Below the pieces are notes generated by a model. The model had not been told where the DNA came from and made no database searches. It worked only from the letters and a program-made list of their open reading frames with translations. The translations under genes were made by a program, and so were the position numbers. DNA of 64,000 bases from Euphorbia lathyris (lineage: Eukaryota; Streptophyta; Magnoliopsida; Malpighiales; Euphorbiaceae). The stretch lies in NCBI RefSeq assembly GCF_963576675.1, contig NC_088911.1, forward strand, positions 81,745,256-81,809,255, given 5' to 3'. Positions 55,402-64,000 of this stretch are shown here, in pieces; within the stretch, counting starts at the first letter, position 1, and every line of letters starts with the position of its first letter.

Positions 55402-57497
55402 ATGTCGAACCCTGACCTCGATTTCGCACCGTTCGACGAAAATTACGTTCGCGAGGTGTCTCATGAGGTTGATGAGATGGTTGATGAAGTTTCAACCAGC
55501 TCTCCTTGGTCTGATTCCCATCCCGCCGATTTTCTCCATCTGGCGAATACAACTGATGAGGGTCTAGGTTTTGACCCTAAGAAGTTGATTCCACCACCTG
55601 TCCCAACTCCCCGTTTATTACCAAAAAAGGACAGGTTGGGAAGCCTAGTTTGCCGCGAGACGATTGATGACTTGCGGGAGCAGTATCCTTGGCTCCAAGG
55701 TCTGGAAACCATCATTCCCGGGGAGAATAGAGGGCCGGGCGACTACTCAAAGGGGTATTTCACCATTTTTGTCGCCCAGATTATCTGCGGCTTCACGTAT
55801 CCACTGGTGGATGAGATTGCTTCCATCCTTGGTGGTTATGGAATCGCGTCCGGACAACTGCATCCCAACGGATGGGCCGACTTAACCTTGGATAAATTTT
55901 TGGCGGATTGTCTAGAGGTTCCCCTCTCGCTCAAGATTTTCTCTAAGCTTCATCATTTCAAGAGTTCGGGGGAGTACTTTACTTTCATCCGACAGAGCGG
56001 TTACTACGGCTTTGATGAGAAGTCGAACAAAATCCGCGAGTGGGATAAGTCCTATTTCTTCATTAAGTTCCATGAAGGGAATCCAAACTTTCTTCGCTGC
56101 TGGGGCCGATCCAATGTAAAGAGTTTGAACTTTGGTTACCCCAGCAAGGACGAATCCGATATTATAAAGTTCTTGAAGAGCACTCCTCCTTTTGTATGGA
56201 CATATGATCAGGCATTCCATATGCTAAGAAGCCGAGTAGCGATTGCCTACCGCGAGGGAGATCGTGTTGTCTATATCCCTTATCGCGTTTTGGTACAAGG
56301 TACTATTAACTTATTTCCAAGTTGATGATTTCTTTTAACCCTTTGCAGGGGTGATCCTTTATCTCAACTCGCTGCAGATCGGGAAGCGAAAGCCCTGGCG
56401 AGAAGGAAGAAGCGGATGGCGGGAACAACTTCTGTTGCAGGGGCGAATTCTCCTATGGGGGCGACTCCTTCTGTTGAGGCGGCTTCCCCCCCAATTGCTT
56501 CCGTTTCACAGGGACCCGCTTATGTTTCTGAGGAGCTTCCCTTAAATAGGAAGCGGAAGAGTAATGTGGATGTGGAGTCTTCTCGCCCTAGGAAGAAGAA
56601 TACCTCCGTATCCTTGACTGTCGGTGGTACATCTACGTCCACTCCATCCAAAGCCAAGGGCGGTCCCCCATTTCATGAGGTATCATAATTTATTCGCTCT
56701 TCTTGCGTTATTTATTTTCTCTTGTCAGTTTTCGCTGTTCTCCTGACCCTTCTCCTTGTGTATCCATAGCCGATTCCTGATATCAGCGGATGGTGGACCA
56801 GAACCTTTGGTAAAGCCGTGAGCTTTTCCTGTAGGGACATTGTTTCTTCCATATGCAATGTCCTTGGGCGACTTCCCTTCGCTTCTCGTGTGCGCGAACA
56901 GGTGCCGCTTCCGACTGCCATGGAGGGGATTGAGAAGCGAGCTATAGAGGTATATTGCTTTCCACTTATGTTCTATCCTTCAAACGCATGTCTCTATTCG
57001 CTTTTTTTATTCGCGTATCGTCTTATATGCAGATTATCAATTTCGCGGAGGGTGCTCTCTGCAGGGATGCTGAACGAGCTAGAGAGTTGGAAAGCCTTGG
57101 TACTGAATTGGCGACTCAGAAGTCGCTTTTTGATGATGTCCAAGGCAAAGTAAAGGTCCTTGAAGGTGCTTGTCAGAAGGCTATGAGCGAGAAGGAGGAA
57201 GCTCTCAAATCCCTCCAGGCTAAGTCCGATGAGCTTCAGAAAGTCATTGATGATCAGAATTCGTCCAAGGAAGCCTTGGAGATGCAAAAGAGGAGGGTCG
57301 AGGAGATCACAGCTGAAGATGGTGCTCGCATCTATTGGTATGGAGAGCGGATTCATGCGGCTTATGAGCATGGACATCCAGATCATGTACTTAATCGCCC
57401 CAAGGTTCCCATTCCTGAAAAGGATTTAGCTGAGAAATGGGACAAGTTGGAGGCCGGGGATGCTGATATGGATGAGGTACTTCTCCTGGATTGGTAG
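55402..57497 (+). CDS. Spliced antisense gene (aORF, Transposase_28-like) of the Tat element
   Basis: Exons 55402-56299, 56378-56679, 56770-56949 and 57033-57497 join in frame through GT-AG introns to 614 residues. I chose acceptor CTGCAG at 56377 because it keeps phase; the nearer CAG at 56348 does not. Residues about 90-260 form the conserved N-terminal domain (LREQYPWLQG, FTYPLVDEIASILGGYGIA, QLHPNGWADL). A Ser/Pro- and Lys/Arg-rich region follows (RKRKSNVDVESSRPRKK, a possible nuclear signal), then a long coiled coil in exon 4 (RARELESLGTELATQKSLFD onward). It is convergent to gag-pol. Function is unknown; the family name does not imply proven transposase activity. The frame continues past the TAG. 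Confidence 0.8.
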
Positions 57498-57722
57498 AGT
57501 TTTCATGATTCTCCAATTAGCTGTGAGATCCCAAATCAGAACGTAGAAGGAGGGGCACCACAAGATGTTTCTCACGTTGAACGAGATGTTTCTCGCTCTG
57601 ATGCAGTTACTGATTTGATTGTTGGGGATTCGCTTGAAGCAGATCATCACACAGGAGAAGATGAAGGAGCCGCTGAAGGCGAAGGGGGCAATAGAGGCGA
57701 AGGAGAAGAAACTGTAATATAA
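57498..57722 (+). pseudogene. Probable lost C-terminal extension of the antisense gene
   Basis: Directly after TAG 57495-57497 the same frame stays open for 74 codons to TAA 57720. It encodes an acidic, Gly/Glu-rich tail (GEDEGAAEGEGGNRGEGEE). Codon content and length suggest the TAG is a nonsense mutation in this copy. Alternatively the shorter protein is the norm and the frame is chance. Confidence 0.5.
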
Positions 57723-58261
57723 TTTTATTTATATCCGAACTGTTGTATGTAACAAACTGCCAGTATATATATCAACCGAGCGACCTTGCCGCCGCTTTTT
57801 ATATATGTGCAATTGTTGTTTTATCCTTCGTCGCTTTAATGCCGGTTATTTTCGTATGTGACCCTTGCCTCTTGCCGACTTCATACTTGTAATTTTTCGT
57901 AGTTAGTTTTGTTTTCATTAGGGTGGCCAGACCCTTTTCGCAATTTTTTGAGTACTCGTTTATTCGCTTAATTTTATGCCTTATAATTTTTCTTTCAAAA
58001 ATAATCATAAGGTTTTGCGAATGATGCGTAATCATGCATCCGCCTTTCTTTAATAGGCAACACATTTATTTGTGTTTAAGATTAAACATAAGGTTTTGCG
58101 AATGATGCAACAATTGAATATCTTTATTAATAAAGAAAAAAGACTTCTTGTTACATGGGTATACAAACTGTGCGGGATCAAAGCCTCATTAAAACCTTTT
58201 ATCAGAAAACCCAGTGGGAAAAACTCATAAAAGGAAAAAGAGTACTCGTCATTTCCCTGAA
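57723..58261. other. Convergent intergenic region between the antisense gene and pol
   Basis: No gene. AT-rich with the direct repeat AAGGTTTTGCGAATGATGC (58009 and 58091). Transcripts from the antisense gene (+) and gag-pol (-) would meet here, so it is expected to hold 3' ends for both. Confidence 0.6.
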
Positions 58262-61200
58262 CTACTCGGCCTGTTTATATAGGCGTAGATTCTCTAGATT
58301 CCAGGTGCGCGGGAGCTTTTTTCCGCTCATTTCTTCTATTTCAAAAGTCGATGGTCCCAGCTTCTTGGATACCCTGTAAGGCCCGAGCCAGTTGACGCCT
58401 AATTTGCCTTTGCCTTCTCTGGATTGTATTTTATCCGCTTTTTTCAAGACCAAGTCGCTCTCGTTGATTATCACCTTTCGCACCCTTCTGTCATGATACT
58501 TCTTGATTCTATTGCGGTACACTGCCATTTGCATGTAAGCTTTTTCTCTTCATTCTTCTACAGAATCCAATGCATCTCTAATGTTGATAGGATTTTGGGT
58601 GTCACAATAATAAATTATCCGATCTGTAGGCGACTTGATTTCAACAGGCAGGACTGCTTCGGCTCCATAAACCAGCGAGAAAGGTGTTTCGCCTGTTGCT
58701 GCCTTTACAAAAGTTCTGTATACCCATAGCATATGAGGTATCTCATCCGCCCAACATGTTTTTTTATCGCCTAGCCGCTTCTTGATTCCCTGAATCATGG
58801 CCCTGTTGGTAACCTCTGTCATACCATTCGATTGGGGATGATTTACAGAAGAAAAATGATTTTTGATCCCCATGCTTTCGCAATATGTTTTGAATTTTAC
58901 ACAGTTGAACTGGGTGCCATTATCAGTTATAAGCGTTTGTGGGATTCCAAACCGCATGATAATGTTCTCTCGTAAGAACTCGATCATTCGCTCAGGTGTT
59001 TGAGCGGTTACTGCCTCCGCTTCTACCCATTTGCTGAAGTGGTCGACTGCGACTATCAAGTACTTCCTTTTCCTTGTCGTTTCTGGGAACGGGCCCACTA
59101 TATCGATCCCCCATGTTGCGAATGGCCACGCCGTCATTATAGTGACTTGTTCGGCTCCGGGAACATGCTTTTCATTCGCATGGATTTGACAGCTGTGACA
59201 TTCCGCTACCATCTTCTGGGAATCCTCCACCACCTTTGGCCAATAATATCCCATCAACTTGACTTTTCTTGCCAACGCCGCGGATGCTTCATGTGCGCCA
59301 CAAATTCCTTCATGGAGTTCTCGCAGTACATAGTCTCCTTCATTGCGGCTAATACATTTCAACCATGGACATGTATATGATTTCCGGTATAAAGTTCCAT
59401 CTCGAATTGAGTATCTCGCTGACTGCCCAATTAGTTTTCTGGCTAAGCTTTTATCAACCGGCAAATCTCCATGTTCCAGATATTGGCGGATGGGCATCCG
59501 CCAATCTTCATCATCTTCCAGCTCTTCGATGACCATAATCTGATCGACTTTGAATGCTGGTGCTGACCTTATTTCCAAATTGCATGCTTTTTGACTCCAT
59601 GGTTCTCTACTCGCCGCTGCTTTTGCCAACTCGTCAGCCTTTGTGTTCTGGCCTCTCGGAACATGCACCATTTCCCAGACGACTCCCTTGTTTGTTAACT
59701 CCTGCGTCAGTCTGCCGACCACCTGATGGTACTTGACCAGATCCTCCTGTTTCACCAGATAATTTTTTGTGATCTGATTTATCATGAGTTTAGAATCGCT
59801 GTAGATGACCACTCTTTCTGGCGTAAGTTCATTAAGCAACTTCAATCCGCATATCATTGCTTCATACTCCGCGGCATTATTGGTAGTTTCAAATGTTAAC
59901 TTTGCCGCATAGTACAGGCGAATAACATCCGGTCCCTTAATGATGACTCCCAGTCCAGCTCCATCTGTGGACAATGCCCCATCTGTGAACATACTCCATT
60001 CTTCTTTTTGTGCTTTTGGACATTCGTCTTCATCCCACGTGAACTCATTCACGAAATCGGCAAGTACTTGACTTTTTAGAGCTGGTCTTCCTTCGTAGCG
60101 AATATCGAACTCTCCCAACCGAATTGACCACTCCATTAATCGGCCGAATGCGTCAGGTTTCTGTAGTACCTTTCGTATTGGAATTCCAGTTCTCACAATG
60201 ATAGTATGCGCCTGAAAGTATGGCTTTAACCTAGCCGCCGTGGTTATCACCGCGAGGGCCATTTTGTCCAACCTTGAATACCGAAGTTCTGCGTCTTTCA
60301 AGACTTTGCTCACATAGTACACTGGATATTGTTGCCCCTCTTCTTCCCGCACCATCACCGTGCATATCACCATACTAGTGACGGATACGTAAAGAAATAA
60401 ATCTTCTCCATCCTCTGGCCTGCTCATTAAGGGCGGATAGCATAGTAATCGCTTTATCCCCTCAAATGCTTCTTGACAATCCGGCGTCCATTCAAAGGAC
60501 TTAGATTTTTTGATGGCATTGTAGAAAGGTAGACATCTCCTAGCTGAGCATGATATGAATCGCCCTAATGCCACCAACCGCCCGTTCAGTCTCTGTACTT
60601 CTCTTATGTTCCTCGGTGTCTTCATCTCCATCACTGCTTTAACCTTCTCAGGATTCGCCTCAACTCCTTTGCCGCTAACAATGAAACCCAGGAACTTTCC
60701 TGCTCTTGCTCCAAACGTGCATTTCTCTGGGTTCAATTTGAGGCCATATTTGATCAGTACTTCCAGGATTTCTTTAATATCCTGCGGGTGGTCTTGCATC
60801 TTCTTGCTTTTAATGATCATGTCATCTACATAAATCGAGAAGTTCTCGCCTGATTTGTCTGAAAATATCTTGTTCATCATCCGTTGATATGTTGCTCCCG
60901 CATTTTTCAATCCAAAGGGCATCACCTTGAAGCAATAAGTCGCCTGATGAGTTATGAACGACGTATTGATCTCATCCGCCTTCTCCATTGGTATCTGGTG
61001 GTAACTGGATTTCACGTCAGTGAACGATAAAGCTTCAAATCCCGCAGTCCCATCTACCAATATATCAATGTTAGGTAGCGGATACATATCCTTCGGACAA
61101 GCTTTATTCAGATCTTTGAAGTCGACGCACATTCTGTACGTTCCATTTGGCTTTTTGACTAGCACCACATTGGCTAGCCACTCCGGATAGGTGACTTCTC

Positions 61201-61960
61201 GAATTGTATCTGATTCTAGCAAATCCGCCACTGCTTTTTCAATCGCCTTCTGCCGTTCTGGAGCATGTCCTCTCTTTTTCTGTCGCACTGGGGTTGCACC
61301 TTTGTCCACATTCAAACGATGGGTTGCTATATCTGGACTTATCCCCTTCAGCACTTCATTCGGAGCGGCGAATGCCGACTCGCATTGGATCAACACCTCG
61401 GTAATGGCTTTCTTCGTTTCCTCTGGAAGTCCTGTCGCTATCCGCACGTTCTTATCATTTGAGATGGCGAATAGTTCTGTTTCTCCTAACGCTTCAGCCG
61501 GCAACTTCTCATCAACTTTATCCTTTCCATCTGGCTTCGGTTCAAGTGACAATGTATAAGCTTGTTGAGATATAAGTTGATCCCCTTCAACAATGACTCG
61601 CCCTTGGTGTGTTGGCAAATGCAATGTCAAATGCTTCATTGAGATGAGCGACTCCATTTCCGACAGGAACGGACGCCCCAGAATTATGTTGTAGGCCAAT
61701 GGGAGATCAACAATTGCAAATTCTAGATCACCTCGCCATTTTAGATTCTTGTCGCCCATTTCTGTCTCCAACACCACCTGTCCACTTGTTTGAGATGATT
61801 GACCTCCAAAACCAGTTACATCCATGAACGTATGTTCCACTCGCTCGTCGTTAATTCCCAACTTGTTGAATGCAGTTCGAGTAATGACATTGCAAGAACT
61901 GCCTGTATCAATAAGGACCCGCTTAACGTCCCATCCTTCAATGGCCATCGTAATCACCAA
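58262..61960 (-). pseudogene. Tat element pol, one in-frame stop
   Basis: From 61960: protease with LIDTGSSCNV; reverse transcriptase with KDLNKACPKD and YVDDMII; RNase H of the Ty3 type; a second RNase H (SMFTDGALSTDGAG, NNAAEYEAM, YSDSKLM) as in the Tat lineage; integrase with an H2C2 zinc region and D-D-E core (WGIDIVGPFP, ITDNGTQF, GMTEVTNRAM). A TGA after 58550 separates the last 91 codons (58534-58262, integrase C-terminus ending YKQAE). The frame is otherwise open for over 1100 codons. Another TGA separates it from gag. Confidence 0.92.
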
Positions 61961-61984
61961 AGCATCCGCATGCGGCTCCGTGAT

Positions 61985-63880
61985 TCACGCAAATGAGTAA
62001 TTGAGGGCATCCCCCCTACGCGTGTTGCTTTTTCGCTGTTCACGGCGAGCCCTTTTTGTTGGAGGCTCATAGATCCCGCCTGCTATCACGTTAATCACCC
62101 CTTTTTTCTGCTTTTTTTCTGGCCTTGCTTCTACCTCATGCGGGAGCGTTGCTTTCTCATCAATCGTTTCTTTTCTAATGAATTGACTCAGTTTGCCCCT
62201 CTCAATCAGCTTTTCAATCTCCTTCTTCAATTCATAGCAATCGTTCGTGTCATGGCCGTTCAATCTGTGGAACCTGCAATATTTGTTAGGATATCGCCCC
62301 AAATTGGTTCGACCTTTCGCCTCAGGAAACTGCACATCCTTTTTCAGAGGGTTTTTCTCAATCCAAAGTAACACCTCATGACGAGTCGTGTTCAATGGTG
62401 TTTGATATCCCCCCCCTTCAAAGGAACGATCGCTTTTTCGAACCAGATTACCCTTAGAATATGCTTGGCCTTGATGGCGGCGATTGTCCGAGGTGGATCT
62501 AGCCGCATCTCTTTCTCGCCGGGTTTGAGCTCTATGCTCCCTGTTAACATCGTCCACTTCCATAAATTCTTTTGCTATCTTCATGAGTTCAGCCACTGTG
62601 CGTGGTTTATTGCGGATGATTTCCTCCCGCATGCTCCAATCTGTGGTTCCATCCGCCATGATGTTGCGAATGCTCACGATATCTGGGTTCTGTAACCGCA
62701 CCAGAATATCATTGAATGCGACTACAAATTCCCTTAGGGAATTATAGTTTCTCTGTTTGATCTCCTTCAGCTGCCTATCCGTCACATCCGCTGCTTTACA
62801 GCCCACGAACTTTGCACAGAAATCACGACTGTATTGATTCCAGTTGTGAATAGATTCAGTTGGTAGGGACCGAAACCAATCGGATGCTGCTCCTCCCAAA
62901 GTGGTCGAGAACAATCGACAAATTATGCTTTCGCTTGCTCCTGCAACATCCATCAACTCTCTATAGTTTCTGACATGCGCCTCAGGGTCAGAATTTGGAT
63001 CCCCATAATATTTAGGTATCGCCGGTGCTTTTATTCTGTGATCTGGAATAAATTCTCGCAATGATGGGGCAAAAGGCGAATCACTCTGCACCGCTGCTCT
63101 TGCCCTAGGTGTGTATCCCATCCGCTCCATCATGCTTCGCAGTTGATCTTCCAATTCAGTATTGGGTTCCCGCCGAACTTCTTCCATCCGTTGCTGATGA
63201 ATTCTGGGTGACGTCCACCCGCCATACTGTGTCGTCACTTGTTCTCACTGTGGGGCTAACCGCTGTCCAGTTATAGGATCAAAGTTCCAAGTATGCTCCC
63301 GCCCAGACATATTCCCTCCAGACGTCATCAACCCTGAATGTCCGTGGCCAAAGGGTTCCGTTTGTCGTAGCGGAAGAATTCCTTGCATTCCTGGCATTGG
63401 TTGGGATGACTGCAAGGTCGGATGGATCGTCATAATAGGATCTTGGTGTGAGTAGTGGTCTGGATGGCTATGTGGTGTCATGCGACTACTCTGACTCATC
63501 CGATTTGGCTCTCGAGATGGCTGTGGAAGCGTAGATATGGCAGGAATAGTTGGTTGTTGTGTGGAGATGACAACAGGTTCTTGAGGGGCAGCCGTTACGG
63601 CGGTATTGTGTTCAGCGATTGCAGTTAACAAACTAATCATTCGATCCCCAGCCGCTTGGCTCATATTCGAAGCCAAGACCTGTCCTGCCATTTGTACAAA
63701 ATCGCTATTAGACATCTCCATCTCATTTTGCACTTGGACCTCCAATAAGGGACTCAACTGCCCTGAAGGATTCGACGAGCTGGGTACCACAGGCTGTGTA
63801 CTCGCAGGCTGCCATGGACCTCTTGAGTTCGTACTAGCTGATCTGGTTGTAACTCCGGCCGTTCGTGATGGTTCTGACAT
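61985..63880 (-). pseudogene. Tat element gag, one in-frame stop
   Basis: ATG 63880 starts a Ser/Thr/Pro/Gln-rich N-terminal region (211 residues) that ends at TGA just before 63238. The same frame continues for over 400 residues with a retrotransposon gag core (HVRNYRELMDVAGASE, AASDWFRSLP, KQRNYNSLREFVVAFN) and a Cys-His motif CRFHRLNGHDTNDC. It stops at TGA near 61985, in frame with pol. Gag-pol was presumably one frame; whether the stop before pol is natural in this family cannot be decided here. Confidence 0.88.
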
Positions 63881-63939
63881 GTTCTTAGGGTACCTTTAAC
63901 CAAATGTTGGTAAAAAAAGGTCCACGTTCACCGCACCAA

Positions 63940-64000
63940 TGATAACTTGCTAGATTCGATTTGATGATCTTCGCCGCGGTTACCTGCAAAACAGAACCGG
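63940..64000 (-). repeat. Tat element 5' LTR, first 61 bp in window
   Basis: It matches 54729-54789 exactly over the bases visible and is cut by the window end. By the left LTR it should extend to about 64367. Confidence 0.9.

Larger units (their letters stand above)
54729..64000 (-). mobile_element. Tat-lineage Ty3/gypsy element with antisense gene (runs off the window)
   Basis: The left (3') LTR at 54729-55156 and the right (5') LTR from 63940 share their first 61 bases; the window ends inside the right LTR. A purine tract (AAGGGGGAGGCATG on minus) adjoins the 3' LTR. On minus come gag and pol with Ty3/gypsy order and a second, archaeal-type RNase H, a Tat hallmark. Between pol and the 3' LTR lies a gene on the opposite strand (55402-57497), as described for antisense ORFs of Tat elements. 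The base run following the 5' LTR (TTGGTGCGGTGAAC on minus) is the primer-site candidate; its tRNA is not identified. Confidence 0.93.

Noticed and set aside
56351..56545. Alternative exon 2 frame using the CAG acceptor at 56348
   Set aside because: It shifts frame and stops after 65 codons; acceptor 56377 keeps phase through all later exons.
59000..62695. Plus-strand ORFs opposite the Tat gag-pol
   Set aside because: Shadow frames; unlike 55402-57497 they have no exon structure or conserved domain.
1..64000. tRNA or rRNA genes
   Set aside because: No cloverleaf or rRNA core seen; the TGGTATCAGAGC matches are primer-binding sites next to LTRs.

Overview
The window looks like nuclear DNA of a flowering plant, probably a eudicot. 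It has AT-rich spacers, genes with GT-AG introns, an EAR-motif C2H2 zinc-finger gene, a plant-style ENTH gene and plant-specific transposon lineages. No species can be named from the sequence. Only two host genes look intact: a small zinc-finger repressor (25721-26236, +) and an ENTH-domain protein (40183-41837, +, four exons). Nearly everything else is nested transposable elements. Many boundaries are fixed by target-site duplications (TSDs) and by comparison with an empty paralogous site.

Layout. A tandem duplication (copy A 1-3586 plus 22749-23057; copy B 24889-26237 plus 31864-33649) carries two zinc-finger paralogues. Copy A has a nonsense codon and a 620-bp TRIM (783-1402) at the predicted transcription start. 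It is also split by a roughly 1.9-kb solo LTR (TSD GATAT), itself split by a 17.3-kb Tat/Ogre-like LARD (5439-22699, TSD CCAAG). The LARD has about 3-kb LTRs, a gag remnant, no pol and several tandem-repeat zones. Copy B keeps its reading frame but has a CRM-like Ty3/gypsy chromovirus (26238-31863, TSD GTAGA) one base after its stop codon. A Mutator-like TIR element (24144-24725) lies between the copies.

The middle third holds an aORF-type remnant, a truncated CACTA end abutting a truncated copia element, the ENTH gene, and an RNase H (RVT_3) relic split by a hAT element. From 44315 to 54042 lies a non-autonomous CACTA element (TSD TAG). It carries fragments of a receptor-like cytoplasmic kinase gene and of a neutral ceramidase gene, and holds a full-length Ty1/copia element (45040-50156) with apparently identical LTRs and one open 1504-codon gag-pol frame. 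The right end (54729 to beyond 64000) is a Tat-lineage Ty3/gypsy element. Its gag-pol lies on the minus strand, and a convergent four-exon antisense gene (55402-57497, +) sits between pol and the 3' LTR.

Shared patterns. All seven LTR-type elements whose orientation can be read lie on the minus strand, while both host genes and the captured kinase lie on plus. All four Ty3/gypsy-type LTR families carry CpG-rich dyad sequences upstream of a minus-strand TATA-like box.
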